Source: Channa striata (lineage: Eukaryota > Chordata > Actinopteri > Anabantiformes > Channidae). From it: 64,000 bases of DNA. Both the position numbers and the translations under genes were made by a program. Shown in pieces: positions 1-10,854 of the stretch (its first letter is position 1; each line of letters opens with the position of its first letter). The notes under the pieces were generated by a model. That model was given only the letters and a program-made list of their open reading frames with translations, was not told the DNA's origin and did not search any database. The DNA lies in assembly GCA_033026295.1 (NCBI GenBank), contig CM065182.1, positions 620,001-684,000 of the forward strand, in the 5' to 3' direction.

Positions 1-3000
1 CTAATGAGAGCGGAGCTGCTCCATCTCTGCCTCTTTACCACCATAAAGTTTATTGGGGGGTGAAGCAGTAAAAATGGCCTCACCACAGAGACGCAGACAT
101 GTTTGCTGAAGAGGCGGGATGAGCTCAGATAGCCGTGATGGACGATGGCCAGGAGGACTCACTGATGGAGTTTGGACGTGGAGAAACAAACAGTGGACTC
201 CATGCTGTGGACGTGTTTAAAATGATCAGGTTTTATGCACCTCCAGTTTCATAAAAGAAAGCGTATGTTTTCAAAACATCTGTGTCCTTTAAAATAAATT
301 CAAACTTTAAAATAAATAAAAAGAAATCATCAATTTCCTGCACAGATGAAGAACAAATCCGCAAACGCCAAAAAGCCGACCTTACATAGCCTGTGCTGAT
401 TTGGAGCGTGGTTTGTGCAATTCAGAAGTAAACGTGTTCGCTAACTGTATGGAACGCATGTCTCCGAGAAGGACATTCTGTTGTCAATCAGGGGTAATGA
501 TGCCCGAGTCTGCCCCCTTGTGGGGAACCTTAGAATCCTCCGGACACGTACAAACTTCGCACTGAAGTGTGTGAACATTGATGCTGATGATGCTGCTGCT
601 GTTGTCTACATGTACACATCCTCACAGAGAAGAGAAGGGAAGAAAATTAATTATCCGACACGTACAGGGTCTTTTTCCGTGAGTCCGCTGATGAGCGTGC
701 GACAAAACTCGCTCGCGATCATCCAAAGTCTGGGAGGGTTTGAAGCGGGGACCAAACATCTGCTGACACTTTGATTTATTTTGCTCGTGAATTGAGTAAA
801 TATAGATGCACCACTTTCCTTTAACTTGAATGGAACAAGCTTTTGTTGAGAGACTTTGTCGTAGTCTGTAAAACACACATCGCCAGGTAAGACGAGCCTA
901 GTTTTTGTTAGGGGAACAACGTCCTGAGTGCAGAGTTTGTCATATTAGTGACTGATGAAACTGTTGAATTATAAATGATAAATTAAAAAGAAATTTTTTG
1001 GTCAATAGATTGACTATGAAATAATCCCTGCAGCCTTATAAATAAAGCAGGGAAAAGCATTTTTGCAAGACTGAGGACATATTAAACATGCGAAAATGAA
1101 AGCGTACGTTTTTATGAGTGCAGGCATGTGGCTCTGCTGTGTTTATGGATGGCAACAGTGTTAATGAAGAACAACATCCTCCCGTTATCACCGGGGTCAA
1201 ACGTTCAGCTGGAAGCCACTCGGTGCCCCGTTCAGGGCCGGATGTCAACTGATTAGCTTCGTATTCATGCTACAATCTTCCTCTGTGTCGTCACCTTTGC
1301 TGGAGATCGTTTCAAATTACCCCAAAGTGTTACCTGCTTCGTGGGTATCGACCAGTTATTGCTCAGTTCTTATTCGTGTCTGTCCTTATCAGTATCAAAA
1401 ATCAGCCGGGGTGTGTTTAAGATAAACTCCTGCAAACACCTGTGATACGTGACGACATGTCATGTGTGGCGGCCATTTCAGGACAAACACTGCATTGGCC
1501 CCAAACAAAATGGCTGACAGCAAAACACAGCAGGGGCGACCTTGGATTAACTAACTAAGCTTCGGCTCTGACCGGGTGCTGCCGTCCAAATGAGCCATAC
1601 ACCCACGTCGAAACGAAGCTTCGGCTGCGATGCATGAAAATGCATTTGTGGCCAATCAGAGATGTTTACTCCATCATTTCTGTCCACGGAGCCAATAATC
1701 GGAGCAAATAAATGGGAAAGACAACAAAGTCAGCAAATAACTCTCACCTCCTGCCGGCGTCCATAAATGCTGAGGGAATCGTCTCTCGCAGCAGCTCATT
1801 CAGACTTATACAGCTGCGTGTTTATGGGCCATTTTACCATAAACTTTCATTTACAATATACTTACTGCCCCTAATACGCCCCTGTATTGGCCACATTGAT
1901 TATGGATAAACAGTGGAGTTGTAAAGGAGTAGTGCTGGAATGGCAGGACACCGTAAAGAGCAGATAATACTGAAGACATGACGGGGACTACCGGTGTTCC
2001 CCATGAAATAACTCCGCATAACGCAAACGATTCGCCGTGAGGTTTGTGTCACCGCGTGAATAAATGCTGAGGTGTACATTTAAAATAATTAATTTATAGA
2101 CCAAATGCTGTAAAAAAAATGATGCGGCTTCTGTAAATTCATCAGACGTAATAAAGTACACATTGAAATTATGTCAAACATAAACAGCATGCAGCAAACG
2201 CCAGCTGAGTAAAATCTGATGGTTTAATAAATGAAAGAAGAAAAGAAAATTAATAAGAAAATTTTAAAATGTGATACTTTTATTTTGCTTTTTCACCAAA
2301 TGAACTTAAAATAAACATAACTGTCAAATTTCTAATGGGAAAGAGACAAACCAACATTTTTTTTTAAACATTTGGTTTACTGTTTTTAAAAATAATAAAA
2401 TAAATAAGACAAACGCAACAAACAGAATTTTATAAAAAGATGGAACAACAATGTAACTTTTTGAAATGTGTGTGTTCAGGTGAAATGAGATTTATGAAGT
2501 TATTACCGTCTATCAGTCGACCGTAAACTGCTGCAGCCCCATTAACCTAAATCAGATAGACGACAAACTCAGTGTCTCCCCTTATCAGCTCAACTGTTTC
2601 TATTAAGTTTATATTATTGTGGTAAAATGATTCTCACACTCTGTTATTATTTTACTGCCAGCGAGAACTGGCTGTAATTTCCTCATGTCAATGCTGCAGC
2701 AGCTATTTTGGGTGTACTGAATATTAATACTTTGTTTTGGTAGTTTAATGAAATTTAATTACAATTTGGAGGTTAAGCTGGTAAAATAAATATGTCCCCT
2801 CCCCAAAAAACGTTCATGAATTAATGAAAAAACATTAAGTTCATAATTTGAAATATTTGAAATTAAGTGAATGAAAATTAAATTAAAATTAGACTTTATG
2901 ATTCCCTATTTGGCTACTGGTTTTAGAAACTGTCATCAAATCAATTACTGTAAATATTCCTTATAAAAACCTCTGTTCTCTTCGTGATTTGCTTTAAATT

Positions 3001-6000
3001 CAACGTTTTGTTTCTGCAGCTTTAATATTTTCCTTTGACTTTTCGGCTGGAGATAATTCCCACAATGCAGTGGTGTTTCGTTAGCGAGTTGCCAGCTGCT
3101 GTGGGAAACAGGAAGGAGAAGTTCCTGTCAGGTTGGACAGTGGACTGTGTTCTGTCTTCTCTGAAATATCGAGGGCTCGGAGCAGAAGCAATAAAAACTC
3201 TGGGCAAAGTGGTGAATGAATAACGTGACAAAATGGAAGTGAGAAATAGAAAAAAGTTGCTTTAGGGAAAAATCACACAGTGTAACACAGGGCTGTGGGA
3301 ATGAGTCCTAACGGGACGGATCAGTTCTTTGATTATGAATTGTTGTTTTATTTGTTTATTCATTATTTGTACATATTTTTATAATTCACATTTTATAATG
3401 TAAATATATAACCTGGTTAACACAAGGTCTGGAATTTTTAATGTGTTGTCGTCTGACTTAAAATTAATCACTAAACACCAACTTATTTAGAAGTTTTCCT
3501 GGTTTTCGAAATAAATTGTCTTACCAACAAGCGGCTAAAAGAGACGTTGTCTGGAACATCAAAGGTCATCACACCGAACACGAATTTACAGCCTCGGTTC
3601 TTTTAATACTCACACTTTTGCAAACAATTCTCCGTCTTTCTTACTCATAGATTTATATGTTTTCATTGCTATTTTTTGTTTTTCAAATTGTACCAAACCC
3701 GACCCAGTGGTTCCTGAAGGTGTAGATATAAATGTAAAGCCGTGTTTATAAATACTTCTAATTATGAAACCACTACGTGAAAGCGTGGTTCAGTCTGTAG
3801 TGCTTCTAAACGTTTGGTTAAGTAAGTGAACGCTCTATGAGATTAGAAAAATCACATAAATGTGTCGTTAATCCTAAGGCTGATGGTTAAATTTATAGTC
3901 ACCTACAAAATAGTGTATTTTACAATGTGCTTGTAGTTAAACAAAATTGCAACACAAAAACACAACACATTAAAATAAACTGTATTTCATTTTTCAAAAA
4001 CCCAAACAGATAACGGACGAATTCAGCAGAAAACTCCGTGGACAAATTGCTCCCTCCATCTGTTGTCATATTAAGAATGTAGAAAACAACCTGTAACCAG
4101 TCACATTAAGACATGTGCTTCCTTTAACTCTTTATGCTTCTCCAGCCTCTGCACAGCCTTCAGTTAGTCATATTTATCAAATGACAATAAATGACATAAT
4201 GACAATAAATCATTGCTCTTCTCTGATTGGTGAGGAGGGTGAGCCTCGCTCTGCTTTCCGTGGAGGCCTCAGTGCACATCGGAACATCGACATTAGGACT
4301 GGAGCATACAAATATGTTTTTAATCCTTCACTTTATAATCAAAGAATTGAATTTGGGCTTTTGTGATTTGATCCGTTAGAGGCTGACGACGGGTAAACTG
4401 AGCGTTTTTACCCACGGATGTGTGGACATGAAGGTTTATATTCATTCGAGAATAAAGTGAAAGTAGTTTGGAAGGCGAAGGCGAGTCGTTTCTAACGTGA
4501 ACTCAGTGGGCCGTGGTGTTTACCTGCGGGTCAAAGAAGCAGCTTTAACTACAGGCGTGTGTCCTGCCCACCTCACCTTTCTCCCTCATTAACCTTCGTC
4601 CCGTGATAGCGCCGAGGCTTTCGACACCGCGTTGCAGAACCCTGATTCCCGTCCAAGTGCATGTTTGGCAACAGGAGACACGCTGATTGGCCTCTTCTTC
4701 TTCTTCTTCTTTTTGTTCTTCTTCTTCCTGCTGCTGCCTGTAGAACCAAAGCACATAGATGTGCGCACATCAGTCAAAGCTCTTCTAACTGCGTTGCTCA
4801 CATTCTCACTCTTCAGACCGATTCTTACAACTGTGTGATGATGTGGAGATCGTGACAGTTTAGTTTGATGATCATGTCACAACAACCTTTTAAAAGTCCT
4901 GCACTTCTGGTCCCCGTGGGGGCAATTTTACACAAATAACAATAAATGATTCAGCAAAGAATTTATCATTTTTATGCTGGGAAATGGAGGTATGAAGTAT
5001 AATTCTTATTAATATTACTACTTTTAGATCACATATTTACATTAAGGCTAAGACGTCAGTGATTTCACAGCTTAGCGTGGGGGTTCGCCAGTGTTCAAAT
5101 GACGCTGCTTATGGAGTCTAACAGCCCGCACATACATCTGCACATGAGATTTGACTCTGATGTCTTCTGGGCGTTCTGGTTTGATTTCTTCTGTCGCTCT
5201 GATTACCAACAATAATCAGGTTCAGGTGGTCTGTCAGTGGAGACACGAGGCTGTGAACTTTGTTGAACATCCGTGGAGCAGGATGAAGTGAGGCTGGTGG
5301 ATTTGTTTGGACGGTTTTAAAGTTGTACACACAGTTCTCCTGTCACTGAGGCAGGTGTAAAAACCGGGCAAACCCGGGATTTGAACATAACCTGAGCTCA
5401 AACTTCTTGGTTTTGTTTTTACTCTCCACCCGTTCAAAGTGACTTCGCATGAGACAGTGGACCAGAATCCCTGCTAAACCCCCTCACTCAGCATTAGTTC
5501 TGTTCTTCACAGGACAAACACTCACCTGGAGCTGGAGACAGGGACATGAAGGACACTTTCTGCTCATGTTTCCTGTGGTGAAACCATGTGACTCATGTCA
5601 GTCGCGGTGTGGCCCCCTGCTGGCTGGGAGACGACAACTTCCCCCACATCTGCTCCAACATGTGCCTGTGATGGTTCATACACTGAACAACTTTCGTTAA
5701 AACCCTTTTCCCTTCTCTGACGCATCATTGATGGAGGAGAAGTGATGTTGGACTGACGTCGCCATTTCCCATCACTTGTTGTTCTGTGTGTTTCAGCTCT
5801 GTGTGTTTGGCCGTTTAACATGGTCAATTTTTAACCATTGAAAAAGTAAAAGGAAGTGCACATCGTCCGCCCTCCTATAGTTTTATGTGATGCTCATGTC
5901 CTCGCTTTGACCCCAATCAAGTTACAGATTTATATGTGAGAGTCAGTCACAGACGCATTAGGGACATTTGATTTTGCAGCTTTGATATATTTAGCAGACA

Positions 6001-6399
6001 ATTGGGCAGGTTTTGAGTTAATGTCAAAATGAATTTTCATAACAATTTGAGTCTCCCTACAGTATTTATCACATGCTCATTTCTGTATTGAAAACTTTGC
6101 CTGTGTTTCTGCTGAATCCTGATGGTGGACACATTTAACTGAATAAAAAGATCCAGGTTATACAAACTCAGCATTTACAGAGTTACAGCTGTAATTATTT
6201 TACAGATCTGCAGCAACTGAATGATTTTATATTTCAGTCTTTAAGCCCAGCAGTGGTCACAGTCCGAAGGTCCGAGGCAGTGAGCACTGAAGGAAAATAA
6301 GTCTGTGTCTATTACGGATGTGACAGATTTGAAACATGCAGCTAAGTGACAGCAGCTCTGCAGAGAAGGAGCCGAATGAGTCAAATGCAACAAAAAGCT

Positions 6400-6455
6400 C
6401 TTCTTCACATTCTTCTTCACATTCTTCTTCACATTCTTCTTCACATTCTTCTCCT
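6400..6455 (+). repeat. 12-bp tandem repeat (TTCTTCACATTC-like)
   Basis: About four consecutive copies of a pyrimidine-rich 12-mer, followed by CTCCTCC. It makes a spurious Ser/His-repeat frame on + and a Lys/Val-Asn repeat on -. Confidence 0.9.
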
Positions 6456-6586
6456 CCTCCTTGCCTGACATCACAAGTGTGTGTGTGTGTTCCTGAATTG
6501 GCATTAATGGAGCCACATTAACACACCAGCAATTAGTCTGACTCTGATTTGTCAACAGTCATATCAATGTGGGACTGAAGTTCAAG

Positions 6587-6588
<2 letters not shown>

Positions 6589-6629
<41 letters not shown>
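6589..6629. repeat. (CA)n microsatellite
   Basis: About 20 uninterrupted CA units. Confidence 0.97.
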
Positions 6630-6634
<5 letters not shown>

Positions 6635-6689
6635 TACACATCCATTATAGCTCCATCAAAGGGCCCCACCCTGAGCACGCCATCTTGGA

Positions 6690-6899
6690 TTAGGTGATTT
6701 ATACACACACACGTTTGTATAGAACATTACTTGTGAGGACACTCACTGACAGAATACGATCCTTAACCCCTAACTCTAACCAAACCCTGACCCAGACCAA
6801 AAACAAGCCCGGTCTTGACCCTCAAAAATCCCTTTTAAGTTGTGAGGACCGGCACAAAATGTCCTCACGCTGTTGGTAAAAAAAACGAGTATCCACAGG

Positions 6900-6900
<1 letters not shown>
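6690..6900 (+). repeat. Fish interspersed repeat between two CA microsatellites
   Basis: The block runs from a short ACACACAC stretch through 'TGTGAGGACA', a run resembling 'taacccctaactctaacc', 'TTTTAAGTTGTGAGGACC', and 'AAAATGTCCTCAC', and then enters the next CA tract. I recognise this order of motifs (GTGAGGAC / AACCCTAACC / TTAAAGTTGTGGGGACC / AATGTCC) as a repeat common in fish genomes beside CA microsatellites. The family name is not certain from sequence alone. The (T)AACCC-like part is not telomeric: it is short and irregular. Confidence 0.55.

Positions 6901-6952
<52 letters not shown>
6901..6952. repeat. (AC)n microsatellite
   Basis: About 26 AC units ending in ACGCGCG. Confidence 0.97.
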
Positions 6953-6954
<2 letters not shown>

Positions 6955-7743
6955 GCGGCTCCCTCCCTGCTTGTAACCCATGTGTCACTGTTTGTCTTGT
7001 AATAATCTCAGCACCTGAACATCGGTGACACTTTAACGACAGCATTAACCCCTGTCTTACTTCATGCTAAAACACACAGGGGTCAAAGGTCACGACCCCA
7101 AGGTGACTGAGGAGGAGTCACACCTTCTGCTAAAAATGCTAACGCTCCTACAGCATGCTAATGTCCCGTCTCTTCCTGCTGCTTCCCGCCATTGTTTACC
7201 CAGACTGCACCTGTGCGGCCGCTCACTCGCAGCGTGAGTTTTAACACCAGGGAGACACAGAGGAGGGAGAAGGAGGAAGAACAGACTGATGGAAGGAAAA
7301 TCTAATCATTTCATCAAATTAGTGTGGAAAAATAATCTTACTGCAGTCAGTCTGTCCGTGTAATTACTAGTGCTATTAAAAATAGTATAATTATATTATT
7401 CTAATCTTAAACGTTAGCGTTTTGTGTTAAAATGTTCAAATGATTCAGAAGAAGAACATCAAAATCTCAGAAATGAGTGTAACAAACCAGAAAATATTTG
7501 GTGGTTGTCTATGTTTTCACAAATGTGTGTGTGTGTTTGTGCAACATCACCATCTCTCCACTCGTTTTATTAAAATGATGTAGAATGAACAAACCTGTCC
7601 CGGTGGAGCGGCGGGTCTGGTTTTTATTAGTTTATGGACACTGACAGAGGTCACACAGCCCAAACCAACAACCTGATCCAGCTCTCACGCTAAACATAAA
7701 CACTCCTGAAATTTATTGTTGGACATTTTCATTTTTCTGCACC

Positions 7744-7745
<2 letters not shown>

Positions 7746-7792
<47 letters not shown>
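7746..7792. repeat. (GT)n microsatellite
   Basis: About 23 GT units. It creates spurious VCVCVC and THTHTH open frames. Confidence 0.97.
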
Positions 7793-7797
<5 letters not shown>

Positions 7798-8151
7798 ACC
7801 CACTGACTGTATCTGCATTCACACTCTCTCACTCCAGTCTCCGCTCTACAGGGGGAGGGTGGGACCGCCATGGGACCGCCACCCACAGACCCATCTAGGG
7901 AAAAGCCCAGCAGCCAGTCCACGCCTCATTCTGCTAACGCAGACCAGTGGTTTCTCTGAGGATAGAAATAAAAAGTCAAACGTGGTTTACAGAAAGTTTT
8001 GTTGAACAATCCATCAAAAGCTTTTTAGTAAACACATCTAACAGAGGAGGCCATCGAGCCGTAAAGGCCCGTCCTTTTAAAGCCCACACTGACAGCAGTG
8101 AGCCGGTGATGTGTGTCCGTGCAGCTGCAGGTAAACCTGAGAGCGCTGTCA

Positions 8152-8185
8152 GTCAGACCAGCTGATCAGTCAGACCAGCTGATCA
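8152..8185. repeat. Tandem duplication, 17-bp unit
   Basis: Two perfect consecutive copies of GTCAGACCAGCTGATCA. Confidence 0.9.
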
Positions 8186-8237
8186 GTCTCTGCTCTTCAA
8201 AATGTTCGGTGGTTTTCTCAGCTTGGTCCATAAACGT

Positions 8238-8445
8238 GGATCCTTTGTATTTGTGGAGCTGTTGTGTCTCTGTAGCAGCTCCTTGCAGTCAGACTGTGTC
8301 TTTTTCTAGTCATTTCATGTTTCTTTGTGGACCACCAGAGTGTCTTTGTGTCTCTTTCTGGTTGTGGTATTTCCACGTAGGGGTTTTGTGAATTTGTAGT
8401 TGTTCTGTCTTTGCGCCTCATTGATGTCAAAGTGTGTGTCTTTAT
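8238..8445. repeat. Degenerate TGTGTCTCTTT/GTTGTGG-type repeat
   Basis: Irregular recurrence of 'TTTGTGTCTC', 'TTTCATGTTTCTTTGTGG', 'GTGTCTCTTTCTGGTTGTGG' and 'TTGTAGTTGTTCTGTC'. This is the decayed minisatellite-like pattern often seen in fish (complement: ACACAAAATGACCACAAAG-like). The block at about 39.9-40.2 kb looks like the same kind of sequence in the opposite orientation. Confidence 0.5.
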
Positions 8446-9888
8446 ACTGTAGCTGCTTCATTTACGTACTCAGTGCTCTCGAGACTAAAGGACCCCAGAG
8501 ACATGAAGGGGAGGCCTGAAGAATGGTCAACTTCCTGCAAATCGCAGTGACAGAGTTCGGGCACAGTGAGGAAAAAGTCACGGTGGACACCTCTGAATGC
8601 TTGTGACCTGTAAAGACAAACCAGGAGAGACTGCAACAGAATACAACGGTCCACTCAGAGGACGGGTTGGACGTATCACCCCCCCCCATCCCCCGCAGAG
8701 TAGTTTAATCGTGTCTTAATGGCAGAACCTTTCTGTCTGAAGTGACTTTGTGTCTCTGTGTCCCCAACAGTAAACAGCTGATCCACCTTTTTAATGTTAA
8801 AGCAGGAAAACTCAGTTCACACGAGTTGCCCGGATGATTTTAAACCTGTGAGAACGTCAGGGACAATCCAGAGCTACTTCATCTACAAACGCAGATCTCT
8901 TCCTGTGTCCGAGTCTCTCCGTTTGCCCTCAGCCCTGAATCCACATTGTGTTACAAAATGGACCATTTTGTCTTATTTAATTCACTTACGGCGACATTTA
9001 AAGCTGCGGCCGCTGTTTGACTGGCTGTGAGTCAACAGCTTTATCAGCCAGCTCCACTTGTTACCTTGTCTTCGTCGTTGAATTAAAAGTCTTTTGGGAA
9101 CATTAGTCATGTGGAAACCTGCAGCGGCTCCTCTTCTGAAGGATTCATTTGCTGAGTAAGCGATAAGACTCGATACGAAGCTTCTTTTACAACTTCTGAG
9201 AAGATCCCTTATCAGCTCCGCTCACAAATGTACAGTATTTATTTCACCTGCAAGACTTTCATGTGCTGGATGTGGGAGGTTAATGCCATTAATAGTATCT
9301 TAGTTTCATTCTGTCCTAAAGGACTATTGAGTTTTTTTAACGTTTTTTCACTTTCACATCTTGAATCTTTGTCAATTGTTTGTTTTTTATTTCAGACCCG
9401 TTCAGAACTGAAAAAAAGATCCCTGCATTTTAATGGGTTTAGGAGATTTTCTTTTTAGTATTGTACAGTGAGGTGACATGATTACAGACACTAGAAAGCC
9501 CGATCACTGACCAGGCAAAGCAGGAAATAATGACTCTGCCTTTAAATAAATAGGAGACACATGCATCTTACATCACAGAACAGTCCATTACTGAGACATT
9601 TACGTAATTAGACAGATTACACATGAAACATGAAGATAAAAAACTTTAACATTAAATGCAAATAAAAGCATTGGCCAAATCAAAGTCCTGGTCAGCCTGA
9701 GTGCAGCCTGACAGGTGCGACTCAGGGCCAAAAGAAGCCCATCATCTCTGTCCACTGAAGGACAGAAACATAATGATAAAGAGGTTTTTATCACCGGAGT
9801 CACAGCGTGATGTGCACATGTATGAATAGAGCCCGGACATTATCACTGTGTGGTTTCATAGTAGTAGAACAAGTAGACGAAGGACCAG

Positions 9889-9926
9889 TGGACGGACAGT
9901 GGACGGACAGTGGACGGACAGTGGAC
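9889..9926. repeat. 11-bp minisatellite (GTGGACGGACA)
   Basis: Three perfect copies plus a partial fourth. Confidence 0.9.
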
Positions 9927-10639
9927 ACGGTTCCGTGTGTTTTCCTGCAGCGCCTCCTACAGGTTTCAGCCTTTGTCCCTTCGTCACTCTGTGGTCCATT
10001 TACTCAAAAACTGTAGGTAGAGATTGTCTGATATTTGACATGAGTCGTTTAAAATGAGCTCAGATATCGATGACATGCAGACCTGTTATAACCACCACTG
10101 ACGCTGATGCTGCTGATGATGCTGATGTGAGTTTAGGCCAGATGTGTCCCACATGTGCCTCATAAACAAAGTTTTTAAGGTACAGTTACGGTAAATGTAT
10201 GTGGCGCCTTTCAGGCACGTGGGTGATTTACAGTGTCACGTTAAAATACACACACGTATGTATAAATTCATGTAGACACAAACATACATGTACATGCACG
10301 TTAGAACTGCAATCAACGTCACAACGCAGAAGCAGGAAATAGAGAGAGACCGCTGCAGCGGATAGGGGCCTTTTCAGACGTGTCCACAGTTGAGGGGCCC
10401 GGAAATGAAACGCTGCTGCAGCCTCCAAGATCGGACCTTTAAAAATGAATCATGTGCGGATTCAAAGGGAGAGACAATTTCTGTAGTAAAAATGTTAATA
10501 CAGGAGAAAATACTCTAATAGTTTTTATTGTAGCCATTGTCTGTATTTAAAGGCTGAATACAGTGCGGAAGCAGCATGAAACGGAAATATCAAAGTAAAG
10601 TATTTGAAAATTGTTCTTTAACGTGAAGTATTTCGATCG

Positions 10640-10854
10640 TGCGGGATCCACCGTTGTCATCTCGCGGCAGCTGGAATCACCCTGATAGTCTCGCGGGAGG
10701 ACCAGCAGGCGGCGCGAACGAAGCTACGGTGGATCTGACACCGAAGAAGAAGAAGAAGAAGAAGAATTAAGCGCCACCTCCACTAACGGAAGAAAAAGAC
10801 GACAACGAAGAAGAGCAGGATCCGGAGCAGGAGCCCGCTGTGGGGAAAATTAAA
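10640..10854 (+). promoter_or_regulatory. taf9: Probable taf9 promoter and 5' UTR
   Basis: A GC-richer stretch just upstream of the taf9 start codon holds two copies of TCTCGCGG (10660-10667 and 10689-10696), close to the TCTCGCGAGA element of TATA-less housekeeping promoters. A GAA triplet run (about 10743-10765) follows and then the ATG. No TATA box is visible. The exact start site cannot be placed from sequence. Confidence 0.5.

Larger units (their letters stand above)
1..10620. other. Gene-poor left flank
   Basis: I see no exon chain that I recognise on either strand. Short open frames occur throughout but lack recognisable domains, splice context or codon structure. AT-rich DNA fills about 2.0-4.1 kb. 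Repeats and microsatellites inside it are listed separately. It precedes the taf9 promoter. Confidence 0.55.

Noticed and set aside
6770..6800. Possible interstitial telomere repeat
   Set aside because: Only a few irregular CCTAACTCTAACC-like units, part of a known-looking interspersed repeat, not a (TTAGGG)n array.
7713..8005. Open frames with VCVCVC or THTHTH runs
   Set aside because: Translated GT/CA microsatellites. The same applies at 6.9, 14.2, 18.3, 50.7 and 63.6 kb.
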